Shown here one piece after another: positions 1 through 8,456 of a DNA stretch of 64,000 nucleotides. The translations under genes and the position numbers were made by a program. The DNA is from Methanofastidiosum sp. (GTDB lineage: Archaea > Methanobacteriota_B > Thermococci > Methanofastidiosales > Methanofastidiosaceae). The stretch lies in NCBI GenBank assembly GCA_035362715.1, contig DAOSDU010000008.1, positions 1 through 64,000 of the forward strand, read 5' to 3'. The notes under the pieces were generated by a model. It saw nothing but the letters and a program-made list of their open reading frames with translations. It was not told the DNA's origin and searched no databases. How positions within the stretch are numbered: the stretch's first letter is position 1; every line of letters begins with the position of its first letter.

Positions 1-1
1 C

Positions 2-1456
2 GTAGAGGCTATAGAAAAAGTCTGCTTTATGAGCGATGCGGAGAAGAAAATCATATCGTCACATGAGCGGCCCATAGTGGTGCTAGAAAAAAAGAGTCTA
101 GAGCCATTTGAAAAAGCTGCACCGGGTTTGCATAACGTTGGCATAATGCTCCCTTACTCGCCCCTTCACTTTTTACTGTTTAATTACACCTCACTTGATT
201 TTTTTGTCATGACCTCTGCCAATATGCCTGGAGACCCCATGATAACTGAGAACAGCTCTGCTTTTGGCTCGCTTGATGTTGATTACTTTCTTTGCCATAA
301 CTTAAAGATATATAACAGATGCGATGACTCTGTTATTCGTGATGGTAAGTTTATTAGGAGATCGAGAGGATTTGTGCCACAGGGGATTCAAATACCTCAC
401 AGCGAAAAGATATTGGCCTTCGGTGCAGAACTGAACAATGCCTTTACGCTTACAAAGGAAAAGAAGGCATTTATCTCGCAACACATAGGAAATACCACAC
501 ATTACGATACACTCCTGTTTTTTGAGGATGCGATAGATAAACTCATGACGCTTCTTAACATGAAGATGGAAGAAGTTGAACTTTTGGTATGTGATCTTCA
601 CCCGCAGTACGAGACGACCAAACTCGCCGAAAGATACTCTAAGGAAACTGGGATACCGCTCATAAAGATACAGCACCACATCTCGCACGCAAGGGCAGTT
701 TTTACTGAGAATAAATTGGAAGAAGGTGTTGCAATAGTGTGTGACGGAACAGGCTACGGCCTTGATGGAAAATCATGGGGCGGGGAACTATTCTATGTTA
801 GAGAAAATGAAGAGGAAAGGATCGGCCATTTGAAGGAATACCAGCTTTTAGGCGGAGACAGGGCTGCAAAAGAACCAGTGAGGGTGCTTGTATCACTTCT
901 AAAAGACGAAGACCTTTCCGAGTATGCAGCCTCCTATAAATATGGATTACAGGGTATCGACGCATTGAAAAAACTCACAAAAGATGAAAAGATTTTTTCA
1001 ACTTCTTGTGGTAGGCTACTTGACATGTTTTCAGTTATGCTTTTTTCATGTAACGAGAGGACATACGAAGGTGAGCCTGCAATGAAGTTAGAGTCTCTCG
1101 CATGGAAGCGAAAGGACCTCAACATACCAATTGAAATTGAAGGGAACATAATACAGGTAGAAGAGTTTGCAAAAAAAATATTTGATTTAAGGAACAGAGA
1201 AAGAAGGGAAGATCTTGCAAAGACAGTCCATGTCTCTCTTGCCAATGCCTTTTCTGATATCGCAATTGAAGAGGCCAAAAAGGACCACCTTCCCGTGGCA
1301 TTTTCTGGAGGAGTCGCCTATAACAAGATATTCTCAGATGCGATAAAAAAGAGGGTTGAATCAAGCGGCCTAAAGTATGTAGAACATAAACTCATCCCGT
1401 GTGGTGATGGCGGCGTTTCCTTCGGACAGTCTCTTTTCGCATACAAAAACATATAA
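2..1456 (+). CDS. hypF: Carbamoyltransferase HypF, C-terminal two thirds (5' end outside window)
   Basis: HypF makes the CN ligands of [NiFe] hydrogenase: it uses carbamoyl phosphate and ATP and transfers the carbamoyl group to HypE. The reading frame is open to the window edge, so the N-terminal acylphosphatase and zinc-finger parts lie upstream. What is visible is the end of the YrdC-like domain (motifs VMTSANMPGDP and DDSVIRDGKFIRRSRGFVP) followed by the Kae1-like carbamoyltransferase domain with the metal-binding HHISHA motif, CDGTGYGLDG, and the C-terminal AFSGGVAYN and CGDGGVSFGQ motifs. About 485 of the usual ~750 residues are present. Its presence implies that the organism matures a [NiFe] hydrogenase. 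An internal ATG at 29 is not the true start. Confidence 0.93.
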   Translation, partial: VEAIEKVCFMSDAEKKIISSHERPIVVLEKKSLEPFEKAAPGLHNVGIMLPYSPLHFLLFNYTSLDFFVMTSANMPGDPMITENSSAFGSLDVDYFLCHNLKIYNRCDDSVIRDGKFIRRSRGFVPQGIQIPHSEKILAFGAELNNAFTLTKEKKAFISQHIGNTTHYDTLLFFEDAIDKLMTLLNMKMEEVELLVCDLHPQYETTKLAERYSKETGIPLIKIQHHISHARAVFTENKLEEGVAIVCDGTGYGLDGKSWGGELFYVRENEEERIGHLKEYQLLGGDRAAKEPVRVLVSLLKDEDLSEYAASYKYGLQGIDALKKLTKDEKIFSTSCGRLLDMFSVMLFSCNERTYEGEPAMKLESLAWKRKDLNIPIEIEGNIIQVEEFAKKIFDLRNRERREDLAKTVHVSLANAFSDIAIEEAKKDHLPVAFSGGVAYNKIFSDAIKKRVESSGLKYVEHKLIPCGDGGVSFGQSLFAYKNI

Positions 1457-1479
1457 GATTTTAATCCTATTATCTTTTT

Positions 1480-1995
1480 ATGGAGATAGAGTTCATCGAG
1501 ATTGAAAAACTTAATACGCATGAGCGTATAGTTCCTAGCGTTCTAAACAGATTACTGATTAAGATGGAGAGAGAAAAAAAGTTCTCTGTCGCCATCATTG
1601 TAGATGCAAATACGATGACAATCCTCGATGGCCACCACAGATTCGAAGCCGCAAAAAGACTTGGGTGTAAAAAAGTACCGTGCCTCCTTGTGGACTATAA
1701 CGACCCGGAGATTAAGCTAGGCCAGTGGTTTCCTGTAATATACGGAGATGTCGGGAAGATAGTAGAGATTTTAGAGAAAAACGGTATGGCCGTTAGATAT
1801 GAAAAAACTCTAAAGAAGGCTTACTGGCTACTCTACTCTGAAAAAGCTGGCGCAATTCTTGTTCCAAAAAGGGTAACTAAGGATGAAGTTGTGAAGACTG
1901 CAAGGAGAGGAGATCTTTTCCCTCCCAAGACTACAAGGCATATGCTCCCAAAATTAAACAAGTTTATCGATGTGCCTCTAGATGAACTTGTATGA
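1480..1995 (+). CDS. SerK-like free L-serine kinase (ParB/sulfiredoxin fold), short form
   Basis: The 171-residue protein resembles the archaeal ADP-dependent serine kinase SerK, which makes O-phosphoserine from free serine for cysteine synthesis, and the staphylococcal SbnI kinase. Visible SerK signatures are an N-terminal THERIV segment holding the putative catalytic Glu15, the DGHHR motif at residues 50-54, and a C-terminal block with PPKTTRHMLP ending in a D-x-P-L-x-E-L tail. It is about 70 residues shorter than the Thermococcus enzyme as I remember it, the central insertion being absent. It lies 23 nt after hypF on the same strand. A ParB-like DNA-binding role is the alternative, but the C-terminal SerK block argues against it. 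Confidence 0.7.
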   Translation: MEIEFIEIEKLNTHERIVPSVLNRLLIKMEREKKFSVAIIVDANTMTILDGHHRFEAAKRLGCKKVPCLLVDYNDPEIKLGQWFPVIYGDVGKIVEILEKNGMAVRYEKTLKKAYWLLYSEKAGAILVPKRVTKDEVVKTARRGDLFPPKTTRHMLPKLNKFIDVPLDELV

Positions 1996-3183
1996 TTATC
2001 TTGCCGCTGAAACTATCTTTATTATGTCTCCGTTTTGAAGCTCGTAGTCGTCTTTTATCCTTCTTTTTGTTCTTGCATTTACAGCATAAAGGAAGTTCTT
2101 CCCTATGTCTGTATGAACCCTAAAGGCGAGGTCTCTTGGCGTTGAGCCCTTGTCCATAAGGAAAGCGTCTGGCAAAACATTGCCTTTCCCATCCTTCATA
2201 TGGGTCTCATCTTCCACGGGATAGACCACTATTTTATCCAATATGTTGAAGACCACCTGATTTATGGTCTTCTGGACGCCTGTACCATCATTTTTTTCCA
2301 TGAAGCTTTTGATTCTGTTTAGGGCAGTTATCTGCTTGTCATTTAGATTCCCAGTTATTTCAAAAGAAGACTCAGAAGGCACATATTTGACTAATCCAGC
2401 ACTCGATGCTTTTCTTAAGACAAGCTCCGCCTCGGCACTTATTGTAAAGACCTCCCCAAACTTTTCCTTCAAGGCTTTGATGTTCTCAGGTGGCGCTATA
2501 TCTGTCTTGTTTAAAACTATCGTAATTGGCTTTGATATCTTTCTTAGAGATTTTGCAAAGATCAATAGCTCTTCATCCTTCCAGTGTATGCATTTTTCTG
2601 GATCAAGGCCTGTTTCTCTCATTGACATAATAACATTGCCCTCAGTTATACCTATCCCGGTAAACTGCTCAGCCACTATCTTACAGAAATCATGATGCCC
2701 CGAGCATACCTTTCTTGCAAATCTAAACCAGTTTTCATTTAGAATCCCAAAAAACCATAAGTTTATCTCTTCTTCCAAGAATTCTATATCTTCTATTGGA
2801 TTGTGTGTCCCTATAGGGACTGGATTTCCTTCGATGTCTGTTGAGCCCGAAGCATCAACTATATGAATCAAGGTTTCAGCCCTTGAAAGATCATTTAAGA
2901 ATTTGTTCCCAAGCCCCCTTCCAGTGTGCGCACCTTTTACAAGACCTGCAACATCAATTATTTTTAAGGGCACAAGCCTTGTTCCATCAATACACTTTGA
3001 ATTTTGAGGTGAGCACTTAATATCAAGCTCCTTACATGGGCATTTATAGGTAACATAAGTCGCCCCTATGTTTGAGTCAATTGTTGTGAAAGGATAATTT
3101 GCAATTTCTGCCCCCCCGAGTGTGACTGCATTAAAAAAAGTTGATTTTCCTACATTTGGTTTTCCAATAACTCCTACATCCAT
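1996..3183 (-). CDS. Obg/YchF-type GTPase with TGS domain (archaeal MJ1332-like)
   Basis: A TRAFAC-class GTPase of the Obg/YchF family, probably a ribosome-associated P-loop NTPase. The P-loop GKPNVGKST is at residues 7-15, the switch II motif DVAGLVKGA at about 77-85, and the nucleotide-specificity motif NKTD about two thirds along, which favours GTP. The C-terminal ~75 residues form a TGS domain (DAFLMDKGSTPRDLAFRVH). The long insertion after the P-loop with several cysteines (YKCPCKELDIKC) is seen in the archaeal branch. The start overlaps the stop of the upstream isochorismatase-fold gene by one base (TAATG), so the two are likely translationally coupled. The 3' end abuts the convergent SerK-like gene. 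Confidence 0.88.
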   Translation of the reverse strand: MDVGVIGKPNVGKSTFFNAVTLGGAEIANYPFTTIDSNIGATYVTYKCPCKELDIKCSPQNSKCIDGTRLVPLKIIDVAGLVKGAHTGRGLGNKFLNDLSRAETLIHIVDASGSTDIEGNPVPIGTHNPIEDIEFLEEEINLWFFGILNENWFRFARKVCSGHHDFCKIVAEQFTGIGITEGNVIMSMRETGLDPEKCIHWKDEELLIFAKSLRKISKPITIVLNKTDIAPPENIKALKEKFGEVFTISAEAELVLRKASSAGLVKYVPSESSFEITGNLNDKQITALNRIKSFMEKNDGTGVQKTINQVVFNILDKIVVYPVEDETHMKDGKGNVLPDAFLMDKGSTPRDLAFRVHTDIGKNFLYAVNARTKRRIKDDYELQNGDIIKIVSAAR

Positions 3184-3701
3184 TAAATTCCCTCCTCCGA
3201 CAAATAAAGACGTGGAAAATTCATAGTGGATACGGCGTTTGCGCCGTAGAAATCCCTTATATACAAAATAGACTTTAAGTGCAGATCCTTTTTAACATCG
3301 CAACATGCGTTTGTCAGCATGATGCACTTGTAATCTCTATAATAAGCGTCTGCTACTGTATGCCTTACAGAAAGTGATGTTTGAAGACCCGAGAACACTA
3401 AATTCTTTATGCCTTTCTTCTCTAAGATCTCATCAAGCTCTGTTCTGAAAAAACCACTATACTTCCTTTTCTTTATGATAAAATCCCCTTCTTTTGGGAT
3501 AAGATCCTCTATGATTCTCTCTCCGCGATCATTTTTAGTTTCAATGTCGCATATGTAGATCACGGGGAATCCATTTTCTCTAAAAAGAGAGGAGACCTCC
3601 CTAATTGGCCCTATTATCTCTGTGGGATTTTCACATTTTTTTTTATTCCCATAGACGAACTCATTAATCATATTAATGATGAGAAGGGCATATTTTTCCA
3701 T
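3183..3701 (-). CDS. Isochorismatase-fold protein lacking two catalytic residues
   Basis: The 172-residue protein follows the cysteine-hydrolase (isochorismatase/nicotinamidase) pattern along its length: an N-terminal LLIINMINEFV block, a KRKYSGFF block and a GLQTSLSVRHTVADAYY block. In active family members these hold a catalytic Asp, Lys and Cys. Here the Asp position is Asn10, the Lys appears kept (Lys78) and the Cys position is Ser111. Two of three triad residues are therefore replaced, so hydrolase activity is doubtful and a binding or regulatory role is possible. It is the upstream partner of the GTPase gene, with a 1-nt overlap. The family call is firm; the function is unknown. Confidence 0.8.
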   Translation of the reverse strand: MEKYALLIINMINEFVYGNKKKCENPTEIIGPIREVSSLFRENGFPVIYICDIETKNDRGERIIEDLIPKEGDFIIKKRKYSGFFRTELDEILEKKGIKNLVFSGLQTSLSVRHTVADAYYRDYKCIMLTNACCDVKKDLHLKSILYIRDFYGANAVSTMNFPRLYLSEEGI

Positions 3702-3772
3702 GTTAGTTACTCTATAAAGGGCCTATATAAAATTTGGCTTTATAAAAAAATAAGATAAAAAATAAAATTATT

Positions 3773-5104
3773 TTATTTGACTACTTCCTTGTCAGAGACC
3801 TCAAGGGCTTTGTCAACCACATCAAGCGCTTCGTTTATCTGCTTCTCATTGATTGAAAGTGGAGGTGCAAATAGTAGTGTTGAAACCATCTGTAAGAAGA
3901 ATACCCCGTTCTTCATGCACTCCCCGGCAACTTTGGCAGGTATTGAAGCATGACCTCTCATGAACTTTTCTTCCCTTGTTCCTGCCTGCTCCTTTGTCTT
4001 TGTGTTTTTGATTAATTCAATTCCCCAGAATAGTCCCTTACCTCTGATGTCACCTACTGACTTGTGGTCTGCTTTTATCTCGTTCAATCTCTTTTCCATT
4101 ACTTTTTCCATCTTTGCGGCATTTTCAACTAACTTGTTTTTCTTCATGTAGTTTATTGTTGCAACTCCGGCGGCGCATGCGAGTGGGTGGCCTGCATATG
4201 TGTGGCCCTCGACAAACCAGTGGTCTTCAAAGTAATCAGAAATCTTCTTTGAGTATGTTGTACCCCCTAGTGGAACGTAAGTTGCAGATAAGTTCTTGGC
4301 GGATGTGATTATATCGGGCTGGAACTTGTAGTGCTCTACTGCAAACCATTTTCCTGTCCTACCAAATCCGGTCATGACTTCATCAGCAATCAATACGACA
4401 TTGTATTCATCACAAATCTCCCTCAGCATGGGGAAGTACTCTTTAACAGGTGGGATAATACCGTTTGAACCTACAATAGGCTCTGCTATTATAGCGGCAA
4501 CTGTTTCCTTTGCCTCATATCTTATCATATCGCCAATATATCTGGCACACATTATATCGCAACTTGGGTATTCCATCTTGAATGGGCATCTGTAACAGTA
4601 GCAGTCAGGCCCGTGCAATACACCTGGGTAACCTGGCTCGTTTGGATATCTCCTTGGGTCTCCTGTAAGCATCATGGCTATGCCTGTTGCCCCATGGTAG
4701 GACTGGTAACGTGATATTACCTTATATTTCCCAGTGGACCATTTTGCAGCTTTGACTGCAGCTTCATTTGCTTCGGTACCACTTGAAGAAAAGAATGTTT
4801 TCTTAAAGTTTGAACCTGCTATGTCAGCTACCATCTTTCCAAGTTTTGCTCTTGCATCACTCCCAAGTCCAGGACCGATATAAGCATACTTGTTAAGCTG
4901 CTCTATAATCCCATCATTTATTTCTTTCACATTGTGACCGCAGCTTGTGCTCAAAAGCTGGGAAGAGAAGTCTGAATATTTCTTGCCTGATTTATCCCAG
5001 AAGTAGATTCCATCAGCCTTCTCTATCATGTTAACTTTGACATCAGCTTGGCATGACCAAGATCTCATGACATATTCTTTTTCCATCTGCGCTAAATCTT
5101 CCAT
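3773..5104 (-). CDS. Class III PLP-dependent aminotransferase (beta-alanine/taurine/GABA type)
   Basis: A fold-type I class III (omega) aminotransferase of 443 residues. Recognised signatures are FFSSSGTEANEAAVKAA (phosphate-binding SGTEA), the YQSYHGAT motif, IADEVMTGFGRTGKW with the PLP-binding Asp, the Schiff-base lysine in ITSAKNLSATYVPLGG, and HTYAGHPLACAAG. A cysteine-rich stretch (CYCYRCPFKMEYPSCDIMC) around residues 167-187 is also found in some beta-alanine/pyruvate-type members. The hydantoinase upstream on the same strand suggests that the amino donor is beta-alanine or a related omega-amino acid from pyrimidine breakdown. The substrate cannot be fixed from sequence. The gene has its own likely promoter in the 170-nt gap. 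Confidence 0.85.
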   Translation of the reverse strand: MEDLAQMEKEYVMRSWSCQADVKVNMIEKADGIYFWDKSGKKYSDFSSQLLSTSCGHNVKEINDGIIEQLNKYAYIGPGLGSDARAKLGKMVADIAGSNFKKTFFSSSGTEANEAAVKAAKWSTGKYKVISRYQSYHGATGIAMMLTGDPRRYPNEPGYPGVLHGPDCYCYRCPFKMEYPSCDIMCARYIGDMIRYEAKETVAAIIAEPIVGSNGIIPPVKEYFPMLREICDEYNVVLIADEVMTGFGRTGKWFAVEHYKFQPDIITSAKNLSATYVPLGGTTYSKKISDYFEDHWFVEGHTYAGHPLACAAGVATINYMKKNKLVENAAKMEKVMEKRLNEIKADHKSVGDIRGKGLFWGIELIKNTKTKEQAGTREEKFMRGHASIPAKVAGECMKNGVFFLQMVSTLLFAPPLSINEKQINEALDVVDKALEVSDKEVVK

Positions 5105-5110
5105 AAAAGG

Positions 5111-5129
5111 CCTCCTATTTTTTAATAGG
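5111..5129 (-). promoter_or_regulatory. Leader hairpin overlapping the Shine-Dalgarno of the aminotransferase gene
   Basis: On the minus strand a perfect 6-bp inverted repeat (CCTATT/AATAGG, 4-nt loop) lies about 7-25 nt upstream of the start codon. Its 3' arm runs into the GGAGG ribosome-binding site. A TATA-like ATATAAATC element sits near 5150-5163. Folding would partly occlude the ribosome-binding site; whether it regulates anything is unknown. Confidence 0.35.
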
Positions 5130-5274
5130 TACAGTTACTTTATTTGTTTAGAGATTTATATAACTTTCGATTATAACTTGGAATATGCAGAGAATAGTTT
5201 AATAACATTTAATTATTTAGTCTAATATCCAATGAAAAATCGGTATTTTAAAAATAAAATAAAAATTAATTATT

Positions 5275-6654
5275 TTATAAGGGATAGAATCTGTCCCTCT
5301 TTATGAATTTGCCCCATCCTTTTTCGCCTGCAAGTTTTCCATCTTCTACGACCAGTTTTCCTCTTGAGAGTACGGTCACAGGGTAGCCCTTTACCACCAT
5401 ACCCTCCCAAGGAGTGTAGTCTGTATTCTGGTGGAGATTCTTCACAGAGAGTGTGACTTCTTTTTCCGGGTCAAAGACAACTATATCTGCATCTGAACCG
5501 ACTGCTATTGTTCCCTTTTGAGGGAATAATCCAAACATTTTTGCAGGATTTGTTGAGTTGAGCTCGACAAATTTATTTAGTGTAATCCAGTCTTCAAGAA
5601 CTCCGGCAGTGTACATTACTGCCATTCTTGTTTCAACTCCTGGCGCACCGTTTGGTATCTTTGCAAAGTTATCCTTTCCTGCCTCCTTCTGGCCTTTGAA
5701 GAAGAACGGGCAGTGGTCTGTTGATATCACTTGAAGGTCCCCCCTCTCAATTGCAAACCACAGTGCGTCCTGGTCAAACTCTGATCTCAAAGGTGGCGAC
5801 ATTACATACTTCGCGCCGTTAAAGTCAGGTTCAGTATATCTTTCTTCATCAAGAGTTAGGTACTGTGGGCATGTCTCTCCATAAATTGGAAGTCCTCTTT
5901 CCCTCCCTTCATGAATTGCTTCTACTGCTTCTAGACATGAGTTGTGTACTATGTAAAGAGGCGCCTCTGCCAAATCGGCAAGTGCAATTGCTCTCTGGCA
6001 AGCTTCGCCTTCAAGAATAGATGGTCTTGAGACTGCATGATACATTGGCTCTGTCTTTTTTTCAGCCAATAATCTCTTTGTATAGAGGTCAATTATATGG
6101 CCATTTTCGGCGTGAAGCATTACAAGTCCACCAAACTCGCCTGCTTTTTCAAGAGCCTTGTAGAATCCATCATCATCTACCATGAGCGCCCCTTTGTAAG
6201 CAAAGAATAGTTTGAAACTTGGTATGCCCTCTTCTAATATCATTGTTTCCATTTCTTTCAGCGTGTCGTCATTTATATCGGTCATGGCCATATGAAATCC
6301 ATAATCGATGTAAGCGTTGCCTGTTGCTCTTTTATTCCATTCGTCTAGAGCTGCTTTTAGGGTTCCCCCTTTTGATTGGATAATAAAGTCAACAACACAG
6401 GTTGTTCCACCAAAGGCCGCTGCCCTTGTTCCTGTTTCCCATGTGTCAGAAGAATATGTGCCCATAAATGGCATTTCAATATGTGTATGCACATCTATAA
6501 ACCCTGGAAATATCATCATCCCGTTTGCATCAATTTCCTTGGAGCCTGAAAGCCCCTTGCCAATGGCGACAATCTTTTCGCCTTCAATGCCTATATCTGC
6601 TTCATACATATCTGTTGCAGTAACTATCGTTCCATTCTTAATAACGAGGTCCAT
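5275..6654 (-). CDS. Dihydropyrimidinase / hydantoinase (cyclic amidohydrolase)
   Basis: A 459-residue amidohydrolase that opens dihydropyrimidine or hydantoin rings. It begins with the family N-terminus (DLVIKNGTIV) and the metal-binding PGFIDVHTHIEMPF motif. The carboxylated lysine lies in SFKLFFAYKG, zinc-ligand histidines in MLHAENG and IVHNSC, and the catalytic Asp in STDHCPF. The C-terminal D-x-Y-x-P-W-x-G block is typical of the dihydropyrimidinase branch rather than dihydroorotase. A G-rich Shine-Dalgarno and a TATA-like ATAACTTATAAAAC segment precede it. The downstream omega-aminotransferase suggests a partial reductive pyrimidine degradation module; no dihydropyrimidine dehydrogenase or beta-ureidopropionase is visible here. 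Confidence 0.9.
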   Translation of the reverse strand: MDLVIKNGTIVTATDMYEADIGIEGEKIVAIGKGLSGSKEIDANGMMIFPGFIDVHTHIEMPFMGTYSSDTWETGTRAAAFGGTTCVVDFIIQSKGGTLKAALDEWNKRATGNAYIDYGFHMAMTDINDDTLKEMETMILEEGIPSFKLFFAYKGALMVDDDGFYKALEKAGEFGGLVMLHAENGHIIDLYTKRLLAEKKTEPMYHAVSRPSILEGEACQRAIALADLAEAPLYIVHNSCLEAVEAIHEGRERGLPIYGETCPQYLTLDEERYTEPDFNGAKYVMSPPLRSEFDQDALWFAIERGDLQVISTDHCPFFFKGQKEAGKDNFAKIPNGAPGVETRMAVMYTAGVLEDWITLNKFVELNSTNPAKMFGLFPQKGTIAVGSDADIVVFDPEKEVTLSVKNLHQNTDYTPWEGMVVKGYPVTVLSRGKLVVEDGKLAGEKGWGKFIKRDRFYPL

Positions 6655-6729
6655 AACTATACCCCCCCTATACTTCTACGCCTTTATAACTTATAAAACT
6701 TATGATTTCAAATATATAATAAAAATATC

Positions 6730-7248
6730 CTATTTATTTATCAAAATAATATTTTCTTCAGTAAGAAAATTAAAATGATTTCCATTTTTGAGCGAATTTC
6801 CTTTTCCTTTGATTATTTCCAATATCTCTTTCATAGTTTCATCAATAGTTTCATTCAACACTTCATAGATATCTTCATCGCTAAAGAGCTCCTTTACAGC
6901 ATAAATTTCATAATCAAGAATCTCTGAAAGCAGATTGTCTTTTATTTTCTCTTCAGAGTATCTCCTCTGCCGGAGTCTTTCCAGAAGTATAGGCGGATTG
7001 CACCTTAAAATTAACGCTTTGTCAGCTTTGAAAGGTATGTGGGAATCAATAACTATATTTTCCAATTCCTTTAGTTTTTTTTCTACTTCTTTTTCATCGA
7101 TTACTATTTCATCATCTTCAATTGGGAAGTCAAAGTTATCTTTTGCAAACTCGCCGACATTAATATAATTTAAATTTAGCATTTCGGCGAGCTTTTTTGA
7201 TATTAGAGTCTTGCCGGTACCCGGTACTCCGGTGATTAAAAGCTTCAT
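6730..7248 (-). CDS. AK6/Fap7-type adenylate kinase-like NTPase
   Basis: A small P-loop kinase of 172 residues in the archaeal AK6/hCINAP/Fap7 family. These proteins have adenylate kinase and ATPase activity and act in small-subunit ribosome maturation. Walker A is GVPGTGKT at residues 6-13, a D-S-H motif follows at about 89-91, and the lid region reads RQRRYSEEKIKDNLLSE. The start is set at the ATG that immediately precedes the P-loop strand: a longer frame would run through the tRNA-Ile gene on the other strand and has no family match. The last ~20 residues are a variable tail. Confidence 0.82.
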   Translation of the reverse strand: MKLLITGVPGTGKTLISKKLAEMLNLNYINVGEFAKDNFDFPIEDDEIVIDEKEVEKKLKELENIVIDSHIPFKADKALILRCNPPILLERLRQRRYSEEKIKDNLLSEILDYEIYAVKELFSDEDIYEVLNETIDETMKEILEIIKGKGNSLKNGNHFNFLTEENIILINK

Positions 7249-7305
7249 AATTATAAATATGAACGAAAATCTTAAATACGTTGTTAATATTTGCGTGATA
7301 TACAT

Positions 7306-7380
7306 GGGCCCGTGGCTTAGATTGGTTATAGCGTCCGGCTGATAACCGGGAGGTCCTGAGTTCAAATCTCAGCGGGCCCA
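7306..7380 (+). tRNA. tRNA-Ile (anticodon GAU)
   Basis: A cloverleaf can be drawn fully: 7-bp acceptor GGGCCCG/CGGGCCC with discriminator A, anticodon stem TCCGG/CCGGG with loop CTGATAA (GAT at positions 34-36), and T arm CTGAG-TTCAAAT-CTCAG. CCA is not encoded. A TATA-like CTTAAATACG lies 26-35 nt upstream. Confidence 0.96.
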
Positions 7381-7393
7381 CCTTATTTATTCT

Positions 7394-8017
7394 TTATCTG
7401 TGTTTTCCTACCCCTATTTTTGGGCAGTATTCTTCTATTGGACAGATACTGCACTTTGGGCTGATAGGCGCGCAGACATTTTGGCCGTATGTTACAAGGA
7501 TATCATTATACTCAATCCAGTGCTCTTGTGGAAGCTTTTCTCTCAAAGCAAACTCAGTTTGGATTGGATTTTTTGTCTTGACGTACCCCCACCTGTTTGA
7601 TATCCTGTGGACATGGGTATCGACACAAACTCCAAGTTTTGCATATCCAAGAGTAACGACAATGTTTGCAGTTTTTCTGCCTACGCCTTTAAGTTTCAAA
7701 AGTTCATCAATTGTATCTGGAACTTTCCCACCATATTCATCCAATATCTTTTGTGACATCTCGATAATCCTTTTTGCCTTGGTCTTATAGAATCCAACTG
7801 GATATATTATCTTCTGGATCTCCGCTTCGTCCAAATTAATCATTTTTTTAGGGGTATCGGCATGCTTGAAGAGTTTAATTGAAGCCTTTTTTGTCACTTC
7901 ATCCTTAGTTCTAAGACTCAATACGCATGAGATTAGCACCTTGTAAGGATCCCTGTCGGCTGCAACTTCAGAAACAATCGGTACATTGAACTTCTTAATC
8001 TCCTCTCTTAAGGCCAC
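7394..8017 (-). CDS. nth: Endonuclease III (DNA glycosylase/AP lyase)
   Basis: A base-excision repair enzyme that removes oxidised pyrimidines and cleaves at AP sites. The helix-hairpin-helix LKGVGRKTA holds the catalytic Lys115, followed by Asp133 in CVDTHVHRISNR, matching K120/D138 of the E. coli enzyme. The C-terminal [4Fe-4S] loop has the expected C-x6-C-x2-C-x5-C spacing (CAPISPKCSICPIEEYC). Length (207 residues) is normal. The 3' end faces the tRNA-Ile gene, and a Nudix gene lies 22 nt upstream on the same strand. Confidence 0.95.
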   Translation of the reverse strand: MALREEIKKFNVPIVSEVAADRDPYKVLISCVLSLRTKDEVTKKASIKLFKHADTPKKMINLDEAEIQKIIYPVGFYKTKAKRIIEMSQKILDEYGGKVPDTIDELLKLKGVGRKTANIVVTLGYAKLGVCVDTHVHRISNRWGYVKTKNPIQTEFALREKLPQEHWIEYNDILVTYGQNVCAPISPKCSICPIEEYCPKIGVGKHR

Positions 8018-8039
8018 TAAAATATCTGAGATGTTGTTA

Positions 8040-8456
8040 TTATCGATAATACTTACTCCCCCTTGAATCTTTTAGGAAATCCTGAATTATTTTATTGTGA
8101 TCAAAGGCTAGATCAGTTGGTATTTGATCTATATCAAATAAGAATATCTCCTTGGCGTCATCGCCGGCTTTTGGCGTTCCGTTTCCTTTGCCAAGGAAAA
8201 CGATACTTACCGTATGCCCGCGTGGGTCTCTATCAGGCTTTGAATAAATTCCTAAAAGAGATAAATTTGTGATGTCAAGGCCTGTCTCTTCTTTTGCTTC
8301 CCTTATTGCGGCATTTTCAACAGTCTCCCCATATTCAACAAAACCCCCAGGGAGTGCAAAACAGTCTTTGAAAGGTTCTCTCCCTCTTTTTATCAAGGCT
8401 AATTTATTATCTAAAAGAATTATTGTGTCGACTGCCAGTGAAGGGGACCTTCTCAT
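8040..8456 (-). CDS. Nudix hydrolase (ADP-ribose pyrophosphatase-like)
   Basis: A 138-residue Nudix protein with a complete Nudix box (G-x5-E-x7-REAKEETG, residues about 37-59) preceded by the ALPGG turn. It hydrolyses a nucleoside diphosphate linked to another moiety; the substrate is not predictable, though the N-terminus and the R-D-P-R-G-H-x-V-S motif resemble the ADP-ribose pyrophosphatase group. Its start overlaps the upstream signal peptidase gene by 4 nt (ATGA), so the two are co-translated. A housekeeping clean-up role is most likely. Confidence 0.85.
   Translation of the reverse strand: MRRSPSLAVDTIILLDNKLALIKRGREPFKDCFALPGGFVEYGETVENAAIREAKEETGLDITNLSLLGIYSKPDRDPRGHTVSIVFLGKGNGTPKAGDDAKEIFLFDIDQIPTDLAFDHNKIIQDFLKDSRGSKYYR

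Noticed and set aside
7249..7381. N-terminal extension of the AK6-type kinase and a second short minus-strand frame
   Set aside because: Both lie antisense to tRNA-Ile; the kinase P-loop strand begins directly at the ATG at 7248.
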